Shown here: positions 1-8,598 of the stretch, one piece after another
Layout of the letters: each line of letters begins with the position of its first letter
Position numbering within the stretch: the stretch's first letter is position 1
Assembly (NCBI GenBank): GCA_041919675.1
Contig: JAYRTJ010000006.1
Span: 1-64,000, forward strand
Origin: SHVO01 sp041919675
GTDB lineage: Bacteria > Pseudomonadota > Alphaproteobacteria > Rhodospirillales > Rhodospirillaceae
Reading direction: 5' to 3'
Length of the DNA stretch: 64,000 bases
The notes under the pieces: generated by a model
Databases searched by the model: none
The model's input: the letters and a program-made list of their open reading frames with translations, nothing else
Told to the model about the DNA's origin: nothing
Made by a program: the position numbers and the translations under genes

Positions 1-1133
1 TGCGCGCCGCCGAACCGGTGCACCGGTTGCCGCTCGGCTTCGTGGTGCTCAGTCGCTACGAGGATGTGAGCCTGGTCCTGAAAGACAAGCGCTTCGGAAA
101 AACCTTCGCCGAACGCATGACCCTTCGTAATGGGCCCGCCATCATGGACGAGCCGGTGTTCCGCAGCATGAGCAAGTGGATGATGTGGGTGAACCCGCCC
201 GATCATACGCGGCTGCGCGGCCTGGTCACCAAGGCCTTCGTCTCCCGGCGCATGGAAGACATGCGCCCGCGCATCCAAGCCCAGGTCGACGCGATCATCG
301 ACAAGATGGAGAAGAAGGACGGCGGCGACCTGATCGCCGATTTCGCCTTCGCGCTTCCTGTGGGCGTGATCTGCGACATGCTGGGGATCCCGCAGGAAGA
401 CGTGCCGATGTTCATCGGCGCCGTCGCCAACGCGGCGAAACTGCTCGACCCCGTGATGCTGAGCCGCGCCGAGATCGACGAGGCCAACGGCCACTTCCGG
501 AACATGGCGGACTATTTCGCGCGCCTGTTCGAACAGCGCCGCCGCGCGCCGGGGGGCGATCTGACCTCGCACCTTCTGGCCGCCGAGGAAGCCGGCGACA
601 AGCTGTCGATGGAAGAACTGACCGCCAACATGATCCAGCTTTTCAGCGCGGGTCACGAGACCAGCATCAACCTCATCGGCAACGGACTTCTCGCGCTCGC
701 GCGGCATCCGGACCAGTTGGAACTCCTGCGCAAGACCCCGTCCCTCACCGAGAACGCGGTGGAGGAAATGCTGCGTTACGATTCCCCCGTGCAGGCGGCG
801 GGGCGCGATGCGATGGAGGATGTGGAGGTCGGCGGCGTCAAGCTGGCCAAAGGTGAAGCGCTCGTCTGCCTCTTGGGCGCGGCCAACCGCGATCCCGCGG
901 TTTTCCCGGATCCGCATAAACTCGACATCACGCGCGCCAATACCAAACACGTATCCTTCGGCGGGGGCAGCCATTTCTGCATCGGCGCGCAGCTTGCGCG
1001 CATCGAGGCGCAGGTCGCCTTCGAGACCCTGCTGCGGCGGTTGCCGAATCTGAAAATTCAAAACACCGACGCCCCGGACTGGCGTATGATGTTCGTCATT
1101 CGCGGCATGAATGTCCTGCCCGCGACCTGGTAA
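1..1133 (+). CDS. cytochrome P450 (5' end outside window)
   Basis: Bacterial soluble cytochrome P450, a haem-thiolate monooxygenase. The frame is open to base 1 and the first visible residues already belong to the conserved N-terminal region, so roughly 30-40 residues are missing upstream. Counting from the GTG at base 18, the I-helix oxygen-activation motif AGHETS is at residues 211-216, the K-helix ExxR (EMLR) at 250-253, and the haem-binding loop FGGGSHFCIG ends in the Cys ligand at residue 321. A GNGLLALARHP stretch follows the I-helix, as in class I bacterial P450s. Substrate cannot be told from sequence, and no ferredoxin or reductase gene is visible next to it. The next gene starts 15 bases downstream, so the two may be cotranscribed. 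Confidence 0.95.
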   Translation, partial: RAAEPVHRLPLGFVVLSRYEDVSLVLKDKRFGKTFAERMTLRNGPAIMDEPVFRSMSKWMMWVNPPDHTRLRGLVTKAFVSRRMEDMRPRIQAQVDAIIDKMEKKDGGDLIADFAFALPVGVICDMLGIPQEDVPMFIGAVANAAKLLDPVMLSRAEIDEANGHFRNMADYFARLFEQRRRAPGGDLTSHLLAAEEAGDKLSMEELTANMIQLFSAGHETSINLIGNGLLALARHPDQLELLRKTPSLTENAVEEMLRYDSPVQAAGRDAMEDVEVGGVKLAKGEALVCLLGAANRDPAVFPDPHKLDITRANTKHVSFGGGSHFCIGAQLARIEAQVAFETLLRRLPNLKIQNTDAPDWRMMFVIRGMNVLPATW

Positions 1134-1148
1134 TGTCAAAGGAGCGTC

Positions 1149-1736
1149 ATGGCTTCACGTTTCGCGCCCGGGGCCACGGTCTACGGGAAGGACGGCCGCG
1201 CTTACACCGTTGAGGCCGTGGACGGCCGGACCGTCTATTGCACCGCCTCGAACGGCGCTGAAACCGAGTTTCCCGAAGCCACGTTGTTCACCGAAGCCGA
1301 ATGGGCCGAGCGCACCGCGCAATCAAAGCACAGCAAGCGCGAGGTGCCCTACCCGCGCCTGAAACAATCACGCCACTTCGCCGGCACGGCCGCGAAAGTC
1401 ACAGCCCCCGCCGCCGAGCAACTGCTGAACCGTGTCTCACGGCTGATGCCGAGCCTGCTCGATTTCGTGGCCGTCACCGTCGCCTCGGACATTCTGGCGG
1501 AAACCCGCGACGATGATTTGATCGAACATTTATCGATCGTCAAATGCCGGCAGATTTTCGACAGCGCCTCGCCGGAAGTGCGGGCCTCTCTTGTTGCCCG
1601 CGTCCTCGCCGCGCAGCCGGAAGCGCTCGTGAGCGCGGCGGGACTGGGGGACAATCTCGTACAGGCCATGGTGAGCAAGGGACTTGAGCCCCTGGAACAG
1701 GCCTATGAAGACTTTCAGGACCGGCCCAGACGTTAA
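1149..1736 (+). CDS. hypothetical protein, 195 aa
   Basis: No family recognised. The ATG follows AAAGGAGCGTC, a good ribosome binding site. The first ~60 residues look like a small beta-rich domain (FAPGATVYGKDGRAYTVEAV, then a paired strand around TVYCTASNGAE), which suggests an SH3-like or KOW-like barrel. Residues ~85-190 are predicted helical, with many Leu, Ala and Val and no signal peptide or membrane segment. It lies 15 bases after the P450 gene and probably shares its transcript. The convergent GIY-YIG gene begins 10 bases beyond its stop. A cytoplasmic protein is expected; no function is proposed. Confidence 0.75.
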   Translation: MASRFAPGATVYGKDGRAYTVEAVDGRTVYCTASNGAETEFPEATLFTEAEWAERTAQSKHSKREVPYPRLKQSRHFAGTAAKVTAPAAEQLLNRVSRLMPSLLDFVAVTVASDILAETRDDDLIEHLSIVKCRQIFDSASPEVRASLVARVLAAQPEALVSAAGLGDNLVQAMVSKGLEPLEQAYEDFQDRPRR

Positions 1737-1746
1737 AACTGGGCCG

Positions 1747-2007
1747 CTAAACCAACGCGCTGGCAATCATCTTCCGAAGAGTCCTGTCGCGTTTGAGATG
1801 CCACTCGCGGCTCATGGCCGCGCTGCGGTCGGCATGGCGCTCCGCATAAAGCAGGAACCACACGCGTCCCCGCGTCGAGCGCGCGCCGGCGCCGTCATTG
1901 TGCTTGGCGATGCGTTGATCGAGATCGGTGGTCCAGCCCACGTACGTGCGGTAACCACCCTTCCCCAGGCTGCCGATCACATAGACGTAGCAGGTATCGC
2001 CGCTCAT
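1747..2007 (-). CDS. GIY-YIG nuclease superfamily protein
   Basis: An 86-residue single-domain GIY-YIG protein of the UPF0213/YhbQ-like type. The two signature strands appear as YVYVIG and TYVGWT, followed by the conserved Arg in DLDQRIAKHN and the Glu in AMSREWHLK. These correspond to the catalytic Tyr, Arg and Glu of the fold. The ATG at 2007 is chosen because it overlaps the stop of the upstream glycosyltransferase as ATGA, implying translational coupling; a longer reading from 2064 adds only non-conserved residues. Small members of this family occur widely in bacteria and their biological role is mostly unproven, although DNA nicking activity is known for some. Confidence 0.85.
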   Translation of the reverse strand: MSGDTCYVYVIGSLGKGGYRTYVGWTTDLDQRIAKHNDGAGARSTRGRVWFLLYAERHADRSAAMSREWHLKRDRTLRKMIASALV

Positions 2008-3794
2008 GGCGTTTCGGTGACGGCGAATTCCCGAGGCGCGCGCCCCTCCACATGCCGCGCCCACATCATCGCGAATGCACGCTCGATGTTGCGCGTGTAG
2101 CGCAGCGTGTCGAACAGCGGCGCGGAGGCGCGGTTCTTCCGCAACCGTTCCCGGAGCGCCTTCAAGGCGGCCGGATCGCGGGCCAGTTCAAACGCGCGGC
2201 GCTCATAGTCGGCCGGCGACGTCGTCACCAGTTCGGGAAGGCCCGCCGCGATCAAGATGCTCGTCGCCACCCTGCCCGCGAACGTTTCACCCGTGCAGGT
2301 CAGAAGCGGAAGCCCGCCCCATAACGCGTCGCTGGCGGTCGTATGAGCGTTATACGGGAAGGTATCGAGAAACAGGTCGGCCACGGCGTGACGCGCGAGA
2401 TGCGCGCCGATGGCCACGCGTTTTGCGAATACAATCCGCTCCGGCGCGATGCCGCGCCTGGCGGCCTCGGCCTGCAAATTCCGCGCGGCGACGGGGCTAT
2501 TCTCCAGAAGCCAGAGCACGCTGCCGTCGACCGCCGCGAGAAGGCGCATCCAGATCTCGAACACGTCGGGCAGGATCTTGAAGCCGTCATTGAAGCAACA
2601 AAACACGAAAGCGGATTCGGGCAGGCCCATATCCTTGCGCAAGGGCGTTTGTAGCGCGCCGTAGCGCGCCAGCGCCGTGGGCTGGTAGCAGTGGGGAAGC
2701 TGCACGATCCGTTCGCTGAAATGCGCGCGATGTTCGAACGGGGTGATCACCGGATCGCCGATCACATAATCGTAGCAAGGGGCTGCGGCGGTGCCGGGAT
2801 ATCCGAGATAGTTCACCTGGAGGGGTGCGAGACGGCGCGCGAAGATGGCGGGCGGGCGGCCCGTGTAGAGATTGAGGTCGATCGCGATATCCAGATTCTC
2901 GGCGCGCGCGAGGGCTTCGATCTCGGCGTCGGAACGGTCCTCGCACTCGATCATGCGGTCGACGGACTTGGCGATATTCATGCGGATCGCATCCCGCCGC
3001 CCGCCGACCGCGAAGGCGATCACCTCGAAGTGCGAACGGTCGTGCGCCTCAAGCAGGCCGGCGATCAGATGCGAAACCGGATGCGCGCAGAAGTCGGTCG
3101 AGAAATAGCCGAGACGGATCCTACCCGCCGGCTTCGACGCCGTCCCAGCGGACGGCGTGGGCGCGGGCGGGACATGGAGGGCTTCAAAATAGGCGGCGGC
3201 GGCCTTGCGCTGTTGCGCGCCGGTAGCCGGAAGGGCCAGGAGCCAGAACGGGCGCGTGGCCGGACGGCCGCTTTCGACGGCGGCGATCAGGGCATCGAGC
3301 TGCCCGGGCATTTCGTCCCACCGGCAGATCTGCATCGCGTAATGCAGCGCCTGGCCGAGGATGAACTTGATATCGGGCTTGAGGCGCGCGGCCGCGGCCA
3401 GATCGCCGACGCCGGCCTCGGGCTCGCCCAAGGCGACAAAGGCGGCGCCGCGCGCGGCAAGCGCTTCGGGAAACTCGGGCGCAAAGGCCAGGACTTTGAG
3501 GGCGTCCGCAAGCGCCTCCCGGTACCGGCCGAGCGCCACATAAGCCTGGGCGCGGACGGTCTGGGCGCGCAGGTCGTAGTTGCTGGACGACAGCGCATCG
3601 CTCGCCAGCGCGATAGCCTCATCCGCGCGGCCCGCGTCGCAGGCCAGCGCCGCGCGGGCGCCGAGCGCCCCTGCCCGCGCGACCGTATTCCGCGGGTCCT
3701 TTGTCAGCACCTGCTCAAAGCGCAGGAGCGCCTCTTTAAGGCGCCCCTGTTCTTCGAGATCGATGGCTTCGTCGAGGATCGCGGCAATATCCAT
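2004..3794 (-). CDS. TPR / GT41-type (OGT/SPINDLY-like) glycosyltransferase
   Basis: A 596-residue cytosolic protein with two parts. Residues ~1-190 are tetratricopeptide-like helical repeats (for example EEQGRLKEALLRFEQVL). From ~225 it matches the catalytic region of family 41 glycosyltransferases: RLGYFSTDFCAHPVSHLIAG, the DLNLYTG segment, QVNYLGYPGTA, a CCFNDGFKILPD segment that matches the family's C-F-N-x-x-K-I-P signature, and DLFLDTFPYNAHTTASDALW near the nucleotide-sugar site. Such enzymes usually transfer a sugar from a nucleotide donor to Ser or Thr of proteins; target and sugar are unknown. A second gene of the same architecture lies at 61875-63794 beside flagellar hook genes. It overlaps the GIY-YIG gene by four bases. 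Confidence 0.9.
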   Translation of the reverse strand: MDIAAILDEAIDLEEQGRLKEALLRFEQVLTKDPRNTVARAGALGARAALACDAGRADEAIALASDALSSSNYDLRAQTVRAQAYVALGRYREALADALKVLAFAPEFPEALAARGAAFVALGEPEAGVGDLAAAARLKPDIKFILGQALHYAMQICRWDEMPGQLDALIAAVESGRPATRPFWLLALPATGAQQRKAAAAYFEALHVPPAPTPSAGTASKPAGRIRLGYFSTDFCAHPVSHLIAGLLEAHDRSHFEVIAFAVGGRRDAIRMNIAKSVDRMIECEDRSDAEIEALARAENLDIAIDLNLYTGRPPAIFARRLAPLQVNYLGYPGTAAAPCYDYVIGDPVITPFEHRAHFSERIVQLPHCYQPTALARYGALQTPLRKDMGLPESAFVFCCFNDGFKILPDVFEIWMRLLAAVDGSVLWLLENSPVAARNLQAEAARRGIAPERIVFAKRVAIGAHLARHAVADLFLDTFPYNAHTTASDALWGGLPLLTCTGETFAGRVATSILIAAGLPELVTTSPADYERRAFELARDPAALKALRERLRKNRASAPLFDTLRYTRNIERAFAMMWARHVEGRAPREFAVTETP

Positions 3795-3827
3795 TGCCGC
3801 GAAACTAACAGACCGCGGGACTCGCCG

Positions 3828-5021
3828 CTATTGGGCTTGAACGCGCAGGCGATTCCGGCGCTTGAGCCACCACATGGAGATGCCGGTGACGACGAACAGC
3901 AGCGGCAGGAAGCCCGACAGGAACACCAGGGTCCACCAGATCCAGCCCAGGCCGTTGCCGGCGTGGAACTGGCGCTGCCAGACGAGCCACTTGTCCTTGG
4001 TCGAATAGTTGGACTGCGGATCGCGCAGCTCGATCACGCTTTGCTTCCACGGATCGAGGATCACCGTGGCTTGCGGGACGCCGTTGTAGTCGCCCGCGCG
4101 CGAGAACTGGATGCGGTACGGCTGATCGGGGCGCGGCGGGAAGTTGACGCTGCGCACGACGCCGCCCGGAACCGCGTCGAGGGCCAGCGCCACGGCCTCG
4201 TCGACCGCCATGGCCTCTTGGCCGTCCACCGGCGTGACGTTGATCGGACGCGGGTTGCGGGCCTCGCGCACCACCTGGCCGGCATCGACCATGGAGTTGA
4301 TGGTGGTCGGGAAGCAGATATAGACGCCCGAGACGCTGACCAGCACGAACACCAGCCACCCCCAGATGCCGACCGCGCCGTGCATGTCGCGGTTGGTCTT
4401 GATGGCGCTCTTGCCGAATTTGAAGGTGAAGGCCTGCTTGATCTGGCTCTTGCGCGGCCACCACATCACCATCCCGGAAATCCCGAGGAAGGTCATGAAC
4501 ACGCCCAGCCAGCCGACGACCTGGCGGCCGTAGAGGTTACCGGGCAGAAGCAGACGGCCGTGGAGATCGTGCATCATGCGGTCGAAGGACATGCCTTGCG
4601 GACGGCCCGGCGCCTGAGCCCGTTCGGCCGTCAGCGAGTCCGGCGCGACGGTCACGCGGATCTGGCCGGCGCCCGGCGGACCGGGGCGAGCCTCCTCGCC
4701 TTCGGCGCGCGGCGCGGCGAAGCGCACGGTTGCCGTGCCTCCCGGCTTGCCCGGCGCGTCGTAGCCGGCAAGGCGCGCGCCTTCGGGTGCGACAGCCTGC
4801 GCGGCCTGGATGATTTCAATGATCGGACGCTGCGGCGCCGAAGCCGGGTCGAAGCGCTCCGGCAGATGATCGATCATCTGCACGCTGCCCGACAATCCGA
4901 GCAGCACGAACGGGATCGAGAAGATGATTCCCATCCACAGATGAATCGTGGCGAGAAGCTTCTTGATCGAGAAGCTTGCGCCTTTGGAACGCACCTGCGT
5001 TCCGGTTGTGATTTCAGTCAT
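3828..5021 (-). CDS. PepSY-associated transmembrane protein
   Basis: A 397-residue inner-membrane protein of the PepSY_TM family, often found beside siderophore receptors and thought to help reduce or release imported ferric complexes. Membrane segments are visible at the N-terminus (HLWMGIIFSIPFVLLGLSG), around VVGWLGVFMTFLGISGMVMW, at WGWLVFVLVSVSGVYICF and near the C-terminus (WTLVFLSGFLPLLFVVTGIS). A periplasmic PepSY-like region (DEAVALALDAVPGG) sits between the third and fourth. The ATG at 5021 is preferred over the upstream in-frame start at 5279 because the extra N-terminal residues are basic, low-complexity sequence overlapping the preceding gene. It is 200 bases downstream of the TonB-dependent receptor and probably in the same iron-regulated unit. 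Confidence 0.88.
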   Translation of the reverse strand: MTEITTGTQVRSKGASFSIKKLLATIHLWMGIIFSIPFVLLGLSGSVQMIDHLPERFDPASAPQRPIIEIIQAAQAVAPEGARLAGYDAPGKPGGTATVRFAAPRAEGEEARPGPPGAGQIRVTVAPDSLTAERAQAPGRPQGMSFDRMMHDLHGRLLLPGNLYGRQVVGWLGVFMTFLGISGMVMWWPRKSQIKQAFTFKFGKSAIKTNRDMHGAVGIWGWLVFVLVSVSGVYICFPTTINSMVDAGQVVREARNPRPINVTPVDGQEAMAVDEAVALALDAVPGGVVRSVNFPPRPDQPYRIQFSRAGDYNGVPQATVILDPWKQSVIELRDPQSNYSTKDKWLVWQRQFHAGNGLGWIWWTLVFLSGFLPLLFVVTGISMWWLKRRNRLRVQAQ

Positions 5022-5221
5022 GACTTTGCCACCGCCAAAAAAAGATTCGTTACGCCAAGAAGCACGGCCCGCCTCCACGCGGAACATGCCTCCGTTTACC
5101 TCGTACCGCCGAGAGAAGGAATGAACGGCGGAGCTCTCGTAAAGGAGGAAAAACGAGAAGCTCCGCCGTTCGAAGGCCGCGGTGGCGGTTGTGGAGCGCG
5201 GCCCGAGTTCCGTTGGTCTCC

Positions 5222-7537
5222 TTAGAAGCTGTAGTTCACGCTGAGCTGAGCGGCGCGACGGTCGCCCGGCGTCGCCCAACCGTTGTTACGGATGCGGATG
5301 AAGTACTTCTTGTCGAAGATGTTGTTGACGTTCAGCTGCACACCCAGATTTTCCATGATCTGGTAGCTGGCCATCGCACGATGCGTCCAATAGCCGTCCG
5401 TCGTATACAGCGCGCCCGACGTATTGAGATACCAGCGGCCCTGATAGGTGGCGCCGTAGCCGAGCGTGATGTTGAACGGCAGCGTATAGGTGGTCCACAG
5501 GCTGACGGCATGATCCGGCACGTTGCCGAGCTCGTTGCCGGCCTGCGGATCGGGAAGCGCGGGCGTATTGCCGCAACCCGTGGCGCCGGGCGTGCGTAGG
5601 CAGAACTCGGACACGCTGCGGATGATCTTGCTCTTCAGGTAGGTATAGTTGGCGAACACCATCCATTCTGGCGTGATGGTGCCGGCGGCGCCGAGCGCAA
5701 TCCCATCCACCCGCGCGCTGCCGTCGAGCTGCTGCTCGGGCACGATCGGGTCGTTCGACGCCACGCGGAAGTTGGTACGGGCGTTGCGGAACAGCGAGCC
5801 CGTGAGCGAAAGCTGGTTTTCGAGGAGATTCCACTTCGCGCCGATTTCGTAGTTCTTCGCGGTTTCGGGGTCGACACTGCAGGTCGCGGCCGTGCACGAG
5901 CCGTTGACCGAGGTCTTGGACGGCGCCTTCGAGTTCCCGTAGGCGACATAGAGGCTGGCTTCCGGCACCGGCTTATAGACGGCGCCGACGCGGTACGAGA
6001 ACAAATAGTCTTCGTTCTCGAACACTTGGCCCTGCGAGGTGAATGTTCCGTTGGTATAGGTGGCGGTCGTGTGCGTGCCGTCGTTGTGCTCGTAACGCAA
6101 GCCGCCGTTGATTTCGAACTGCGGCGTGATCTCCGCGGTTTCGAACAGGTAGATCGCTTGGTTCTTGAGCGTGCCGTCCTGCGAGGCGGCCTGGATGAAG
6201 TTGACCGGGCCGGTGTAAGTCGTATCCGGGTTCGAGATGTTCATCAGCGGGTAGGTCGGCGTGACGTTCGCCGCCGTACGCTGGATGTTGCCGTTGTCGA
6301 GATGGAACGTCTCGCTGGAGACGCCGATGCCGAGCACCGTGGTGTGGCGGACATCGCCGGTCATGAAACGCGAGGTGAGATCGAGCTGATTATAAAAGTT
6401 GGTGTTCTTGGTATCACGCGTGGTACCGCGCGGACCGCTCGGCAGGAAGGTGCCGGCCGGCGTACAAGCCGCGCCCGTCGACGGATTGATACCGGCCGAC
6501 GAACACCAGGTGCCCTGCGGGGGATTGACCACCGAGTACTGGGTGACCTGCTGATAGCGGGTCAGATTGCGGACCGAGAAATTCTCGTCGAAGTCGTGCT
6601 GAATGATGGCGGTGCCGGCATCGAGGTTGATGCGCTGCACATCCATATTGGCGTAGCCGTAATAGAGGCCTGGATCCGACCCGGCGATGGCGCCGTTGTT
6701 GAAGGCGTTCTTGAAGTAGCCCACGCCGTATTGCGGCGTGTTGTTGTCGTGCTGATGCACGAAGCTGAGGGTGAAACGCGTCGGCGTACCGAGGCCCAGC
6801 GCGATCGACGGTGCGATGCCCCAGCGCTTGGCCTCTTCGACCTTACGGCCAGGCATGTTCTGGCTGTGGCCCATGAGGTTCAGGCGGATCGCGGAGGTCT
6901 CCGTGATAAGCTGATTGGTGTCGACGGTGCCGCGGAAGTAGCTGTCGGTGCCGACGCCGGCCGACAGGTCCGTGAACGGTTGGGCCTTCGGCGTCTTTGA
7001 AACGATATTGATCGTCCCGCCAACGGAGCCAGAGCCGCCGTAAACGGAGTTGGCGCCGTTGACGACTTCGATCTGCTCAAGGTTGAACGGATCGGAGCGG
7101 GTGTACTGGGCGCTGTCGCGCACGCCATCGACGGTGATGTCGCTGTTCGCCGTGAAACCGCGCAGGTTGACGGAATCGCCGTAACCGCCGCCGCCTTCAC
7201 CGGCGCCGAACGTAATGCCGGGAACGGTGGACAGAACTTCGCGCAGGCTCATCATGTTCTGTTCGCGGATGACCTCCGCCGGGATCACGGTGATGGTCTG
7301 CGGCGTGTCGAGCAGCGGCGCGGTGTATTTCGGCGAGTCCGGGATCTCGACTTTATATTCTTGGGGCGCGTCTTCCTCGACGCCGACGGCCGGGACGGCC
7401 AGGGGCTGGCCGCTCTGCGCGAACGCGGGCGCGCTGAAGACCACGGCGGTGGTGCTCAAAAGAGCGTAAAGTGCGCCGCGGCTGCCACGGTCGCGGGTGA
7501 AGGCCATGTCGGAGGCCGGCATCGTTCTCGACGTCAT
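5222..7537 (-). CDS. TonB-dependent siderophore receptor
   Basis: A 771-residue outer-membrane receptor of the ferric-siderophore class (Fiu/FhuA-like). It has a signal peptide ending near APAFAQ, a plug domain starting with LLDTPQTITVIPAEVIREQN and containing the family pattern RGFTANSDITVDGVRD and EVVNGANSVYGGSGSVGG, then a beta-barrel ending in the aromatic C-terminus SVNYSF used by the BAM machinery. No STN signalling domain precedes the plug, unlike the two other receptors in this window. The upstream region, shared with the divergent tonB gene, carries Fur-box-like sequences, consistent with expression under iron limitation. The barrel contains paired Cys (CSSAGINPSTGAAC and similar), which probably form loop disulphides. 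The exact siderophore is not predictable. Confidence 0.95.
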   Translation of the reverse strand: MTSRTMPASDMAFTRDRGSRGALYALLSTTAVVFSAPAFAQSGQPLAVPAVGVEEDAPQEYKVEIPDSPKYTAPLLDTPQTITVIPAEVIREQNMMSLREVLSTVPGITFGAGEGGGGYGDSVNLRGFTANSDITVDGVRDSAQYTRSDPFNLEQIEVVNGANSVYGGSGSVGGTINIVSKTPKAQPFTDLSAGVGTDSYFRGTVDTNQLITETSAIRLNLMGHSQNMPGRKVEEAKRWGIAPSIALGLGTPTRFTLSFVHQHDNNTPQYGVGYFKNAFNNGAIAGSDPGLYYGYANMDVQRINLDAGTAIIQHDFDENFSVRNLTRYQQVTQYSVVNPPQGTWCSSAGINPSTGAACTPAGTFLPSGPRGTTRDTKNTNFYNQLDLTSRFMTGDVRHTTVLGIGVSSETFHLDNGNIQRTAANVTPTYPLMNISNPDTTYTGPVNFIQAASQDGTLKNQAIYLFETAEITPQFEINGGLRYEHNDGTHTTATYTNGTFTSQGQVFENEDYLFSYRVGAVYKPVPEASLYVAYGNSKAPSKTSVNGSCTAATCSVDPETAKNYEIGAKWNLLENQLSLTGSLFRNARTNFRVASNDPIVPEQQLDGSARVDGIALGAAGTITPEWMVFANYTYLKSKIIRSVSEFCLRTPGATGCGNTPALPDPQAGNELGNVPDHAVSLWTTYTLPFNITLGYGATYQGRWYLNTSGALYTTDGYWTHRAMASYQIMENLGVQLNVNNIFDKKYFIRIRNNGWATPGDRRAAQLSVNYSF

Positions 7538-7565
7538 ATGAAAGTGTCCCCTCGAAGCGAATAAG

Positions 7566-7580
7566 TGATAATGCGAATCA
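7566..7580. promoter_or_regulatory. Fur-box-like site near the siderophore receptor
   Basis: TGATAAT-G-CGAATCA matches the 7-1-7 Fur consensus TGATAAT-N-ATTATCA at 11 of 14 arm positions, with a perfect left arm. It lies 29 bases upstream of the receptor start codon, a position where bound Fur would block transcription or early elongation. Confidence 0.55.
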
Positions 7581-7724
7581 GTCTTGATGCGAGTGACTAT
7601 TAATTGCGATTCTCGGGAACCGCAAGCGAAAAATTACAGCATGGACGTTGGGGCCGGAATCTTAACTTATTGATTTTACGTAAATATTTACCGCACCTGC
7701 GGCGCTCCTAATAAATATCGACCG

Positions 7725-7739
7725 TGACAATGATTCGCA
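7725..7739. promoter_or_regulatory. Fur-box-like site near tonB
   Basis: TGACAAT-G-ATTCGCA matches the 7-1-7 Fur consensus at 11 of 14 arm positions. It is 70 bases upstream of the tonB start and is followed by a second copy of the ATGATTCGC core. Confidence 0.5.
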
Positions 7740-7746
7740 ATTGCAT

Positions 7747-7761
7747 TACTAATGATTCGCG
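7747..7761. promoter_or_regulatory. second Fur-box-like site near tonB
   Basis: TACTAAT-G-ATTCGCG repeats the ATGATTCGC core of the preceding site, offset by 22 bases, about two helical turns. Two dimers could therefore bind the same face of the DNA just upstream of tonB. The match to consensus is weaker than in the other two sites. Confidence 0.4.
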
Positions 7762-7809
7762 TTTGCGATGTTTTACCCGCCTTAATCACACGGTTTCGTT
7801 TTTCCCGCG

Positions 7810-8592
7810 ATGAACAGCCTGACCACGCCTCGCCCGCTTCTCGATGCGCCGCACGCCTCCAGCGGCGTCGCCTCACAGCCCTTGTCCCTGAAGGACTTCG
7901 CGCGCACGGCGCAACCCGATCCTTTATCGAAGGGACAGCGCGCCTTCGGCGGCGCGGTCGCGCTCGGGATTCAGGTGCTTTTCATTCTGGGGGTCGCCTA
8001 CGGCACCATGCGCGAGATCGCGCCGCAGCTTGAGAACCTCACGATCGTCAACGTGCTGGAAGAAACGCCGATGATCGAAGAGCCGCCGCCGCCGCCGCCG
8101 GTGATGGTCGCCGCGCCGGTGCTGACGATGCAGATGCCTTTGGTCACCATCACGCCGCCCGAGCCGCCGAAGACGGCGCCGACGGCCGTTGTGTCCGACA
8201 TGCCGGCTCCACCGCCGCCGCCGCGCATCGACGACGGCGAGCGCCTGCGCCAAGTCACCGACTTCCAGCGCGCGCTTCAGCGCCATCTGCTGCGCCAGTT
8301 GATGTATCCGGCGCAAGCGCGCGCGCGCAGGGAAGAAGGCATCGTCTACGTGCGCGTGGCCATGAGCCGCGCCGGCCAGGTGATTTCCGCGAAGGTCCAG
8401 GATGCGTCGGATTTCCCGCAGCTCAACGCCGAAGCCATCGCCGTCATTCAGCGCGCGCAGCCGCTGCCGCTGCCGCCGCCCGCGGTGATGGGCGAGCCGG
8501 TCGACCTGATCATTCCGGTGACGTTCAATTTACGCGGCGGCCGTGGGGGCCGCGGCGGCGGACGCGGCGGCGATCACCACCGCGCGGAATAG
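7810..8592 (+). CDS. tonB: energy transducer TonB
   Basis: A 260-residue TonB, which spans the periplasm and passes proton-motive energy from ExbB/ExbD to outer-membrane receptors. One N-terminal membrane anchor (AVALGIQVLFILGVAYG, residues ~50-66) is followed by a Pro-rich periplasmic stretch (EEPPPPPPVMVAAP, later PPEPPKTAP and PAPPPPPRI) and a C-terminal TonB domain with the family pattern LMYPAQARARREEGIVYVRV and DLIIPVTFNL. The last ~20 residues are a Gly/Arg-rich tail ending in DHHRAE, not usual for TonB. No exbB or exbD is present in the window. The gene diverges from the siderophore receptor across a Fur-box-bearing region and probably serves that receptor and perhaps the two others here. 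Confidence 0.93.
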   Translation: MNSLTTPRPLLDAPHASSGVASQPLSLKDFARTAQPDPLSKGQRAFGGAVALGIQVLFILGVAYGTMREIAPQLENLTIVNVLEETPMIEEPPPPPPVMVAAPVLTMQMPLVTITPPEPPKTAPTAVVSDMPAPPPPPRIDDGERLRQVTDFQRALQRHLLRQLMYPAQARARREEGIVYVRVAMSRAGQVISAKVQDASDFPQLNAEAIAVIQRAQPLPLPPPAVMGEPVDLIIPVTFNLRGGRGGRGGGRGGDHHRAE

Positions 8593-8598
8593 CCTCGG

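Noticed and set aside
2691..5225. 844-codon open frame on the plus strand
   Set aside because: It lies antisense to the GT41 glycosyltransferase and PepSY protein, both with clear family motifs. Its translation is Arg/Asp/His-rich shadow sequence of high-GC DNA.
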